Below, one piece after another: positions 24,927-32,125 of a stretch of DNA of 64,000 nt. Origin of the DNA: Actinomycetota bacterium (GTDB taxonomy: Bacteria; Actinomycetota; Actinomycetes; Propionibacteriales; Nocardioidaceae); the NCBI GenBank assembly GCA_009701885.1, contig WLJH01000017.1, forward strand, positions 1 through 64,000, written 5' to 3'. A program made the position numbers and the translations under genes. The notes below the pieces were generated by a model. It searched no databases, was not told where the DNA came from, and saw only the letters and a program-made list of their open reading frames with translations. The stretch's first letter is position 1. Every line of letters starts with the position of its first letter.

Positions 24927-25538
24927 ATGAGCGTCATCCACCGCCAGCACCACATCACCGCCGAGGGCGTGACCACGTCGGAGACCGAGGAGGTCCGCAG
25001 CGTCGGGTTCGCCCGTGCTCTCGCGACGCTCCGCATCGCCTTCGGGATCACCTTCCTGTGGGCCTTCCTCGACAAGACCTTCGCCCTGGGCTTCGGCACC
25101 GGCGCGCAGTTCGCCGAGGACGGCTCCCGCGCCGGCATCGACGTCATGGCCCAGGACGCCGCCTGGCTCAACGGCGGCAGCCCCACCGAGGGCTTCCTGA
25201 CCTTCGGCGTCCCCATCGACAACCCCTTTCACGGGTTCTTCACCTCCCTCGCCGGCCAGGCCTGGGTCGACTGGCTCTTCATGGCCGGTCTGCTCGGCAT
25301 CGGCGTGACCCTCCTGCTGGGGGTCGGGATGCGGATCGGCGCGGCGGCAGGCGCCCTCATGTACGCCTTCATGTACGCCGCGGTCCTCCCGCTGGAGAAC
25401 AACCCGGTCGTCGACGACCACCTCGTCGGTGTGATCGTCATGGTCGTGCTCGGCCTCAGCGCGGCCGGCAGCACGTGGGGGCTGGGTCGCTGGTGGAAGC
25501 GCACCGCGATCGTGCAGAAGTTCCCGGTCCTGCGCTGA
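24927..25538 (+). CDS. DoxX-family membrane protein
   Basis: A 203-residue protein with about four TM segments and the DoxX pattern LRIAFGITFLWAFLDKTFALGFGTG near residues 36-60, a periplasmic loop, WVDWLFMAGLLGIGVTLLLGVGMRIGAAAGALMYAFMYAAVLP, and VDDHLVGVIVMVVLGLSAAG. The DoxD/DoxX family includes the thiosulfate:quinone oxidoreductase subunit and redox-linked membrane proteins. Start is ATG 24927, or ATG 24921 two codons earlier; AAGGAGGAG lies just before. Tandem palindromes upstream imply specific regulation. Role not defined. Confidence 0.82.
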   Translation: MSVIHRQHHITAEGVTTSETEEVRSVGFARALATLRIAFGITFLWAFLDKTFALGFGTGAQFAEDGSRAGIDVMAQDAAWLNGGSPTEGFLTFGVPIDNPFHGFFTSLAGQAWVDWLFMAGLLGIGVTLLLGVGMRIGAAAGALMYAFMYAAVLPLENNPVVDDHLVGVIVMVVLGLSAAGSTWGLGRWWKRTAIVQKFPVLR

Positions 25539-26911
25539 CACCACGCCCTCACCGGACCCGACGCCACCCAGGCGCCGGGTCCTCTGGCGTCAGCCCTCGG
25601 CCTCGGCCTCGGTGCCGTCCTCGACGAGGGCGGGGCGCTGGTGCCGAGGTCGAACCACAGCTGCGCGGCCTGCCGGTCCGCCCCCACCGCGGTGAGCCGC
25701 ATCACCGCGTGCTGGAACCCGGTCCGCGCGGCCGCCACGTGCCCGCGCGCCATCGCGACCTCGCCGAGCTGCAGGTGCGCCTCGGCGGCCAGCAGCGGGG
25801 CGTCCTCCCCGACCTGGTCCAGCACCTCCTGCACGAGCCGCTCGGACTCCCCGGTGCGTCCGAGGAGCAGCGCCGCCCGCGCCTGCCCCAGCCGGTTGGC
25901 GGCCAGGTCGAGCACGCCGGCGTCGGTGCCGAGCAGCGCGGTCTCGGCCGTCCGGAGCTGCTCCAGCGCCTCCTGCGGCTCGGGCGGGTCCATCCGCAGC
26001 TGCAGGAGCCCGAGCTGCGTGCGCAGCCGGGCCAGGTTGCGTCCGCCCGGACCTTCCTCGAGCAGTCGCAGCGCCCGCCGCGCCAGCGGCAGCGCCTGGG
26101 CGGGGCGGCCCCGCAGGGACTCGATGATCGAGGCGTTCCAGTACGCCGAGGCACGGGCGCCGGGGGAGTCCAGCTGCTCCGCCAGCTCCACCGCGCGACG
26201 GCAGGTGCGCGCCGCGTGGGCGACGTCGCCACGCTCGACGTGCGCAGCCGCCACGGTCACCGTGAGCGCCACGGCCTCGTCGCTGCCCCCGAGGTCCAGG
26301 TCGGCCAGCACGTCGGCGGCGCGCTCGCCCACCTCGACGGCCCGGGCGAGGTCGCCGGACTCGCGGTAGCACCGGCTCAGCGCCGTCATCACCTCCAGCC
26401 ACCGCAGGTCGGCGGCGCCGGAGGACGCGAGGTCCTCGAGCAGCAGGATCGCGCCGTCCAGGTCACCGGTCACCTCCCGCAGCCGGGCCCGCAGCCACGT
26501 CGCCTCGCGTCGTACGTCGACGAGCGCGTCGCCCGGCAGGGCGGCGAGCTCCTCGTCGACCCCGGCGAGCTGCTCGGCGGCCCGCTCCGGCGCGCCGGTG
26601 GTGAGGCTCAGCTCGACCCAGGAGAGCAGGGTCCGCAGCTCGGGCTCCTGCTCGCGCGTGACGCCGGTCAGCAGCTGCTCGACGGTGGTGCCGAGCCGCC
26701 CGGCGAGCGCCGCCAGGAGAGCCGGGTCGGGACGACGCTGGCCGGCCTCGATCCGGGAGACGTACGCCGTGGACATCTCGCTCCCGGCAGCCTCGGCCTG
26801 GGTGAGGCCCGCGCGGAGCCGGGCCGCGCGCACCCGCGGGCCGAGGACGGCAGGGTCCACGGTGCGGCAGGCGGCGAGCAGGTCGGGTTCCACCTCTCGA
26901 TGATGGCGCAC
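25229..26911 (-). CDS. HTH regulator with TPR-like repeats, 3' frameshift suspected
   Basis: N-terminal Xre-type HTH (RVRAARLRAGLTQAEAAGSEMSTAYVSRIEAGQRRPDPALLAALAGRLGTT across about 27-75), then helical TPR-like repeats to about residue 440. Past LWFDLGTSAP near 25640 the frame turns low-complexity and runs 310 bp antisense to the DoxX gene before stopping at 25229. One extra base near 25635-25640 would restore an end of PALVEDGTEAEAEG and a stop at 25590. I therefore suspect a recent frameshift or a sequencing error; the true gene probably spans 25590-26911. GTG at 26893 is an alternative start. Regulatory target unknown. Confidence 0.7.
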   Translation of the reverse strand: MRHHREVEPDLLAACRTVDPAVLGPRVRAARLRAGLTQAEAAGSEMSTAYVSRIEAGQRRPDPALLAALAGRLGTTVEQLLTGVTREQEPELRTLLSWVELSLTTGAPERAAEQLAGVDEELAALPGDALVDVRREATWLRARLREVTGDLDGAILLLEDLASSGAADLRWLEVMTALSRCYRESGDLARAVEVGERAADVLADLDLGGSDEAVALTVTVAAAHVERGDVAHAARTCRRAVELAEQLDSPGARASAYWNASIIESLRGRPAQALPLARRALRLLEEGPGGRNLARLRTQLGLLQLRMDPPEPQEALEQLRTAETALLGTDAGVLDLAANRLGQARAALLLGRTGESERLVQEVLDQVGEDAPLLAAEAHLQLGEVAMARGHVAAARTGFQHAVMRLTAVGADRQAAQLWFDLGTSAPPSSRTAPRPRPRADARGPGAWVASGPVRAWCQRRTGNFCTIAVRFHQRPSPHVLPAALRPSTTMTITPTRWSSTTGLFSSGRTAAYMKAYMRAPAAAPIRIPTPSRRVTPMPSRPAMKSQSTQAWPAREVKNP

Positions 26912-26988
26912 GCGTGGCAGCGGCGGTGGTCACGGCGACGGTCCCGGACGCGCGCGGGCCGGCGTCGGACGGAGCGGTGCCCTGCGAA

Positions 26989-27017
26989 TTGGGTGCCGTG
27001 GTGGGCATGGGTTAGAG
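26989..27017 (+). promoter_or_regulatory. Probable tRNA-Asp promoter
   Basis: TTGGGT (26989-26994) and TTAGAG (27012-27017) are separated by 17 bp, a plausible primary sigma promoter 65 bp upstream of tRNA-Asp. Confidence 0.45.
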
Positions 27018-27081
27018 TTCCGACGCTTCCTCGGTGCGAGCCGCAGGAGCGCAGCACTTGCTTCACCCTGCATCACCACGA

Positions 27082-27158
27082 GGCCCCGTAGCGCAGTTGG
27101 TTAGCGCGCCGCCCTGTCACGGCGGAGGCCGCGGGTTCGAGTCCCGTCGGGGTCGCCA
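27082..27158 (+). tRNA. tRNA-Asp(GTC)
   Basis: Cloverleaf of 74 nt plus an encoded CCA: acceptor GGCCCCG/CGGGGTC, anticodon stem CCGCC/GGCGG with loop CTGTCAC (anticodon GTC), T-arm CGGGTTCGAGTCCCG, discriminator G at 27155, CCA at 27156-27158. It is the only one of the three tRNA genes here with genomic CCA. Confidence 0.95.
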
Positions 27159-27162
27159 CACA

Positions 27163-27200
27163 CGCGTGAGCCCCGGACCACCAGGTCCGGGGCTCACGCG
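27163..27200 (+). terminator. Strong hairpin after tRNA-Asp
   Basis: Perfect 17-bp stem (27163-27179 with 27184-27200) and a 4-nt ACCA loop, beginning 5 bp after the tRNA CCA end. A clear stem-type terminator without a U-tract. Confidence 0.85.
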
Positions 27201-27254
27201 CTTCCCGGGCCCGCTCGTTCCGGCCGCCCACCGCCGGACTGGCACGATGGGCAC

Positions 27255-27611
27255 GTGCCGATCGAGATGGACCGCGACCGCTTCGAGGCGCTCGTCGACG
27301 AGGCCCTCGACGCGATACCCGACGAGCTCGCCTCGCTGGTGCACAACCTGGTCGTCCTGGTCGAGGACGAGCCGCCCGAGCACGAGCCCGCGGACCTGCT
27401 CGGTCTCTACGACGGGGTCGCGCTCACCCACCGCGACTCGTTCTCGCCGATGATCCTGCCCGACCGGGTCTTCGTCTTCCGCAACCCGTTGCTGGACATG
27501 TGCAGCAGCGAGGAGGAGCTCGTGCGCGAGGTCGGGATCACCGTCGTGCACGAGATCGCGCACCACTTCGGCATCAGCGACGCGCGGCTGCACGACCTCG
27601 GCTACGCCTGA
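27255..27611 (+). CDS. Metallopeptidase-like protein (zincin, DUF1025 type)
   Basis: A 118-residue small zincin with the motif VVHEIAHHFGISDARLHDLGY near its end: HExxH supplies two zinc ligands and the catalytic Glu, and a downstream Asp or His completes the site. N-terminal FEALVDEALDAIPDELASLVHNLVVLVED and IFRNPLL-type (FVFRNPLLDMC) segments match the conserved actinobacterial metallopeptidase family. GTG at 27255. Substrate and biological role unknown. Confidence 0.88.
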   Translation: MPIEMDRDRFEALVDEALDAIPDELASLVHNLVVLVEDEPPEHEPADLLGLYDGVALTHRDSFSPMILPDRVFVFRNPLLDMCSSEEELVREVGITVVHEIAHHFGISDARLHDLGYA

Positions 27612-27620
27612 GCCCGGCCG

Positions 27621-27971
27621 TCAGGCCAGCCCCGCGCCCACCACGAACCCCACCGCGCACGAGCCCAGCGCGAGCACCAGCGTCGTGGTGACGTAGACCG
27701 AGCCCACCCGTCCTCCCAGCCCGTGGGTCTGCAGCGCGAGGGTCGACCAGGTGGTGAGCGCGCCGGCGAACCCGGTGCCGAGCAGGGCGAGCAGGTGCCC
27801 GCCGAGCGCGAGTCCTGACAGCACCCCGAGCAGCAACGAGCCCGAGGTGTTGGCTACCAGCGTCCCGACCGGTCGACCGGGTGCGTCGAGGCGGCGCCAT
27901 AGCCAGTACCGCAGGGGCGCCCCCGCTGCCGCACCGAGCGCCACCAGCCCGGCGGTCACCAGCGTGCTCAT
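27621..27971 (-). CDS. crcB: Fluoride channel CrcB/Fluc, second subunit
   Basis: A 116-residue CrcB/Fluc protein with four TM segments and the signatures GAPLRYWL, GTLVANTSGSLLLG and GFAGALTTWSTLALQ (fluoride pore Asn and Phe-box region). Fluc channels export toxic fluoride passively and function as antiparallel dimers. In Gram-positive bacteria two genes often encode the heterodimer, as here. Its ATG overlaps the stop of the upstream crcB by 4 bp (ATGA). No fluoride riboswitch was recognised upstream. Confidence 0.93.
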   Translation of the reverse strand: MSTLVTAGLVALGAAAGAPLRYWLWRRLDAPGRPVGTLVANTSGSLLLGVLSGLALGGHLLALLGTGFAGALTTWSTLALQTHGLGGRVGSVYVTTTLVLALGSCAVGFVVGAGLA

Positions 27972-28363
27972 CGCGACCTCCCCGTGCCGCGGCGGGACGT
28001 CCGGCGCGCCACCAGGGACGAGGCCGCCGCGACGGCCAGCAGGCAGGCGCCGAGCGTGCCCACGACGTACGCCGCCGCCAGCCCCGTGTGGCCGTCGGCC
28101 ACCAGCGCCCGCGCCTCCTCGGCGTACGCCGACAGCGTGGTGAACCCGCCGAGCAGGCCCGGACCGAGCGCGACCAGCAGCAGGGCGCGGTCGCGCACCG
28201 CCGGCAGGGCGGGGAGCAGGGCGAGGGCGAAGCAGCCCGCGACGTTGACCGCCAGCGTCGCCCACGGGAAGAGCTGGTCGTCGGGGGCCAGGCCGGTCAG
28301 CGACCAGCGGGCCAGCGCCCCCACGGCACCACCGGCGGCGACGGCCAGCAGCTCTCGACGCAC
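27968..28363 (-). CDS. crcB: Fluoride channel CrcB/Fluc, first subunit
   Basis: A 131-residue CrcB with GGAVGALARWSLTG, PWATLAVNVAGCFALALL, GLLGGFTTLSAYAEEA and a basic tail, matching the four-helix Fluc family. It pairs with the overlapping downstream crcB gene. Together they should form one heterodimeric channel exporting fluoride from the cytoplasm. Confidence 0.93.
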   Translation of the reverse strand: MRRELLAVAAGGAVGALARWSLTGLAPDDQLFPWATLAVNVAGCFALALLPALPAVRDRALLLVALGPGLLGGFTTLSAYAEEARALVADGHTGLAAAYVVGTLGACLLAVAAASSLVARRTSRRGTGRSR

Positions 28364-28407
28364 TCGTGGAGGCTAGCGGTCGGTCGGGGCCGAGGGCCCG
28401 GCCCGGG

Positions 28408-29334
28408 TCAGCCCAGGCGCTGCAGCGGCACGGCGGCCAGGTCGCCGCGCGGGGCGGGAAGGGAGGGCTCGCCGCGGGACTGGCGGACCAGCTCCTGGAG
28501 GTACCACTCCTGGAAGGCGCGCTGCTCGGGGCTCCGGGCCAGCGACAGCAGCCGCTGCTGGCGGCAGAACTCGTCGGCCAGGTCGAGCAGGGAGATGAAG
28601 CGCTCGACCGTGCGGCTGGCGGCGGGGGAGACGACCACGTCCAGGTCGACCCGCTCCGCACCGTCGGCCTGGGCCCGCAGGACCGGGGCGTCGTCGGTGC
28701 CCGCACGCAGCTGGCGCTCGAGGTCTCCGAAGAGGTCGGAGAGGTCCTTGGCCAGGGGGTAGTCGGACTCGTGGGCCAGCGACAGCAGGCGCACCTCGCG
28801 GCGCAGCTCGCGGAAGTGCCGGCCGAACTCCAAGAACGCCTCGACCGGGACGTCGCGAACCACGGCGGTCACCGCGTCGGCAGGGACCTCGTCGGGCTCG
28901 GCCGCCACGCCGGTGATCTGGCCCGGGGTCACGGTGTCGGAGAAGCTGCTCGCCGGGGCGAACCACACGGTCTTGCCGTCGGCCTCGATCTCGGCGCCCC
29001 AGGCGTCCGAGCAGCGCCCGACGATCGCCAGGCCGCGACCGAAGGTGAGCAGGACGTCCTCGTCCTCGTCCTCGGCGCTCGGAAGCACCGGACGTTCGGA
29101 CGAGCCGTCGCGCACCTCGACCCGCGGGTGCTCCCGGGTGCCACGCACCCGGACCTGGATGGGGGCCTCGCCGTGCAGCAACGCGTTGGTCACCAGCTCC
29201 GAGACCGCCAGCTCGGCGCACTCCACCAGCTCGGGCCGCTCGATGTCGCGGCACGTGTCGACCACCCACCGGCGCGCGTCCTGCACGCTGCGGGGCCCCG
29301 CTCCGAGCGAGAGCGCTGGTCGGTTGAGCGGCAC
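28408..29334 (-). CDS. RsbW-like ATP-binding protein (HATPase)
   Basis: About 308 residues. The N-terminal 130 residues are a HATPase_c_2 anti-sigma-kinase-like domain: AELAVSELVTNALLHGEAPIQV (N-box), VRDGSSERPVLP and GRGLAIVGRCSDAWG (G-box), as in RsbW/SpoIIAB proteins. The C-terminal half is a helical region (about 150-305) with HFRELRREVRLLSLAHESDYPLA, resembling domains found with such kinases in actinobacteria. The GTG at 29334 follows GGAAG; the frame is open to 29418. Probably a regulator of a stress sigma factor or of its antagonist; no sigma gene adjoins. Confidence 0.82.
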   Translation of the reverse strand: MPLNRPALSLGAGPRSVQDARRWVVDTCRDIERPELVECAELAVSELVTNALLHGEAPIQVRVRGTREHPRVEVRDGSSERPVLPSAEDEDEDVLLTFGRGLAIVGRCSDAWGAEIEADGKTVWFAPASSFSDTVTPGQITGVAAEPDEVPADAVTAVVRDVPVEAFLEFGRHFRELRREVRLLSLAHESDYPLAKDLSDLFGDLERQLRAGTDDAPVLRAQADGAERVDLDVVVSPAASRTVERFISLLDLADEFCRQQRLLSLARSPEQRAFQEWYLQELVRQSRGEPSLPAPRGDLAAVPLQRLG

Positions 29335-29700
29335 GTGCGTGACTTCCCGTGGTCGGCTGGTGGGGAGAACGGGGGTGCCGTCCTGGCTGGGCGGATTCCC
29401 CCGCAGGCCCGGCGACAAACCGGGTCGTTGAATATTTTCCTGCCCCCACCCTGCCGGGTGAGGGCCCGTCTTGACCAGAGGTGTTCCGCCGATGGACCAC
29501 CACTGTCAAGCGCGGCATGGGTTATCGGTCCGACCGAGGGCCGACCTGAGTGTGAGGCAGGAGACGCCCGTACGGGTTGGTTGAGGGAGGTGGCGGGGAG
29601 CCACACTGGTGAGTGGTCCACAGGCGCCAGACGGGGCGCCCGGGCCAGGGCCACGAGACCCGTGGTCGGACAGAGGCGAGAGATGTAGGCAGGGAGAGCC
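29335..29700. other. 366-bp intergenic region
   Basis: Lies between the divergent RsbW-like and NADH dehydrogenase genes. It has an AT-rich patch (TTGAATATTTT, 29428-29438) that could hold a minus-strand -10 box and a TTGACC at 29472-29477 on the plus strand without a convincing -10. I see no small gene or structured RNA here. Confidence 0.4.
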
Positions 29701-31197
29701 ATGACCAAGGGGACCGACACCGCCGTGCAGGGCGTGACCGAGGAGGGCGCGGGCAAGCACCGGGTCGTCGTCATTGGGTCCGGCTTCGGCGGGCTCTTCG
29801 GCGCCAAGGCGCTGCGTCGCTCGGCGGTCGACGTCACGATGATCGCCAAGACGACCCACCACCTCTTCCAGCCGCTGCTCTACCAGGTGGCGACCGGCAT
29901 CCTCTCCGAGGGCGAGATCGCCCCGCCCACGCGCGAGATCCTCAGCCGGCAGAAGAACGCCCAGGTCCTGCTCGGCGAGGTCACCGACATCGACCTCGAG
30001 CGGCGGCTCGTGGTCTCCCAGGTGCTCGGTCGCGAGACGGTGACGCCGTACGACTCCCTGCTGGTGGCCGCCGGCGCCACCCAGTCCTACTTCGGCAACG
30101 ACCACTTCGCCGAGTTCGCGCCCGGCATGAAGACGATCGACGACGCCCTGGAGCTGCGCGGGCGCATCTTCGGCGCCTTCGAGATGGCCGAGCTCGGCGC
30201 GCTGCGCGGCGAGGACGTCGACCACCTCCTGACCTTCGTGGTCGTCGGCGCCGGCCCCACCGGGGTGGAGATGGCCGGCCAGATCGCCGAGCTCGCCCAC
30301 CGCACGCTGACCCGCGACTTCCGCGCGATCAGCAGTCGCCAGGCGCGGGTGATCCTCGCCGACGCCGCGCCCCAGGTGCTGCCGCCCTTCGGCAAGAAGC
30401 TGGGCCAGAAGACCAAGAAGGAGCTGGAGAAGCTCGGTGTCGAGGTCATGCTCGGCGCGATGGTCACCGACGTCGACGAGCGCGGGCTGGTCGTCAAGCA
30501 CAAGGACGGCAGTGAGGAGCGGATCGACGCCGTCACCAAGATCTGGGCCGCCGGCGTCGCGGGCAGCCCGCTCGCGCGCACCCTGTCGGAGCAGACCGGC
30601 GCGCCGCTGGACCGCGCCGGCCGGATCGGGGTCAACCCCGACCTCACGCTGCCGGGCCACCCCGAGGTCTTCGTCGTCGGCGACATGATCGCCCTCGACA
30701 ACTTGCCCGGTGTCGCGCAGGTCGCCATCCAGGGCGCGAAGTACGCCGCCAAGGAGATCGACGGCCGGCTCAAGGGCAAGCCCGCCCAGAAGCCGTTCAA
30801 GTACTTCGACAAGGGCTCGATGGCCACCATCAGCCGCTTCCGCGCCGTCGCCATGGTCGGCCGGATCCGGATCACCGGCTTCGTCGCCTGGCTGATGTGG
30901 CTGGCGGTCCACCTCGTCTACATCACCGGCTTCAAGAACCGCGTCACCGCGGTCCTGCACTGGCTGGTCTCCTTCCTGGGTCGCGGCCGCGCCGAGCGCA
31001 CCGCCACCGAGCAGCAGATCTTCGGCCGCTCCGCCCTCGCCCGCCTCGAGCGCGGCGTGCAGGACCTCGTCTCCGACCCCGGTGAGTACGCCGACAAGCG
31101 GCTCGCCGACGAGCAGGCCCGTCGCCTCGCGCTGGAGGAGCAGGCCCTCGAGGAGGTCCGGCTCACCGACGCCGGCGAGCGCGGGGTCCGCGTCTGA
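29701..31197 (+). CDS. ndh: Type II NADH dehydrogenase (NDH-2)
   Basis: A 498-residue flavoprotein: FAD motif VVVIGSGFGGLFGAKAL at about 22-38, TTHHLFQPLLYQVATGILSEGEIAPPTR, second Rossmann motif FVVVGAGPTGVEMAGQIAEL near 180-199 for NADH, and VFVVGDMIALDNLPGVAQVAIQGAKYAA, all typical of NDH-2. The C-terminal AWLMWLAVHLVYITGFKNRVTAVLHWLVSFLGRGR region forms the membrane-anchoring helices. It moves electrons from NADH to menaquinone without pumping protons. It is monocistronic and ends in a strong hairpin. Confidence 0.93.
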   Translation: MTKGTDTAVQGVTEEGAGKHRVVVIGSGFGGLFGAKALRRSAVDVTMIAKTTHHLFQPLLYQVATGILSEGEIAPPTREILSRQKNAQVLLGEVTDIDLERRLVVSQVLGRETVTPYDSLLVAAGATQSYFGNDHFAEFAPGMKTIDDALELRGRIFGAFEMAELGALRGEDVDHLLTFVVVGAGPTGVEMAGQIAELAHRTLTRDFRAISSRQARVILADAAPQVLPPFGKKLGQKTKKELEKLGVEVMLGAMVTDVDERGLVVKHKDGSEERIDAVTKIWAAGVAGSPLARTLSEQTGAPLDRAGRIGVNPDLTLPGHPEVFVVGDMIALDNLPGVAQVAIQGAKYAAKEIDGRLKGKPAQKPFKYFDKGSMATISRFRAVAMVGRIRITGFVAWLMWLAVHLVYITGFKNRVTAVLHWLVSFLGRGRAERTATEQQIFGRSALARLERGVQDLVSDPGEYADKRLADEQARRLALEEQALEEVRLTDAGERGVRV

Positions 31198-31232
31198 CCC
31201 GCTCCCGACACTCCCTTCCGCCCGCCCGGGGC

Positions 31233-31303
31233 CTCGCTGTCTCTCGCCGAACCGGCGCGTCTTTCCATACAGCGAGTCCGGAAAGATGAGCCGGCTCGGC
31301 GAG
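31233..31303. terminator. Bidirectional terminator with alternative stem
   Basis: 24-nt arms (31243-31266 and 31280-31303) pair with three mismatches, between convergent ndh and thioesterase genes. A competing stem, CTCGCTGT (31233-31240) with ACAGCGAG (31269-31276), uses the loop of the main hairpin, so the two folds partly exclude each other. Confidence 0.7.
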
Positions 31304-31374
31304 GGACGGTCGGACTGGGAGGCTCGCACCCGATCGCGAATCCGGTCTCGAGGACCGGCGGGCCGGGTCGGCGG

Positions 31375-32052
31375 CTACTCGAAGTAGCGCGGCGGCGCCT
31401 TCTCGGGGTCCTGCTTGGCGAGGGCCTCCCGCGCCCAGCGCGGCAGCACGAACAGGCCCTCGGCCTCGACGGTGACGCCCTCTGGACCGATGAGGTGCCC
31501 GCGGGCCCACGTCTTGTACGACTCCGCGCGCTCGATCCACGCCTCCCCGCGCAGAGCGCCGAGCGGGGTGCCGCGCTTGTAGGTCAGGGTCAGGGTCGCG
31601 GTCATCCCCGGCTTGCCCCCCGCGCCCGCGGACTCCCCGAGCAGCTGGTCGAGGACCAGGGCGGACACGCCGCCGTGGACCAGGCCCGGAGGCCCCTCGT
31701 AGACCGCGCCCAGGTGGAAGTCCGACCACACGCGACCGTCGCGGTCGGGGTGGTGCTCGATCGTGAGCGGCGGCGCGACCGCGTTGCGCAGCCCGACGAC
31801 GGTGTTGCCCCAGGGCCGGCCGCGGCCCTCGGCGGAGAACCGGACGCCGTACGCGCCCTCGAGCTGCTTGGCGCGCAGCCGGGCCGTGAGCGCCTCGACC
31901 TCGGCCTGGACGGCGAGCACCTCCTCGTCCGCGACGAGGGTGCGCAGGCCGGCGTCGACCAGCTCGCGGATGGACTGGGTGAAGGGTCCGTAGAGGTCGC
32001 GCTGGCGCTCGACCTCCTCCTCGGGCAGGTCGTCACGCACGTAGCCGGGCAT
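31375..32052 (-). CDS. PaaI-type hotdog thioesterase
   Basis: A 225-residue protein. The N-terminal 100 residues are helical; the C-terminal part is a hotdog domain with SDFHLGAVYEGPPGLVHGGVSALVLDQLLGES, the active-site HGG segment of PaaI/THEM4-like acyl-CoA thioesterases, followed by TATLTLTYKRGTPLG. It probably hydrolyses acyl-CoA esters. It is preceded by its own upstream region and converges with ndh. Confidence 0.88.
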   Translation of the reverse strand: MPGYVRDDLPEEEVERQRDLYGPFTQSIRELVDAGLRTLVADEEVLAVQAEVEALTARLRAKQLEGAYGVRFSAEGRGRPWGNTVVGLRNAVAPPLTIEHHPDRDGRVWSDFHLGAVYEGPPGLVHGGVSALVLDQLLGESAGAGGKPGMTATLTLTYKRGTPLGALRGEAWIERAESYKTWARGHLIGPEGVTVEAEGLFVLPRWAREALAKQDPEKAPPRYFE

Positions 32053-32125
32053 GGCCGGACTCTAGAACACGTTCTCGTTCTGGGGAGCCGGTCGGACCGA
32101 GGGCTGGTGGTCAGAGGGCCGGTGG

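Noticed and set aside
28364..28407. Possible fluoride riboswitch before the crcB pair
   Set aside because: The conserved riboswitch sequence is not present upstream of 28363 on the minus strand.
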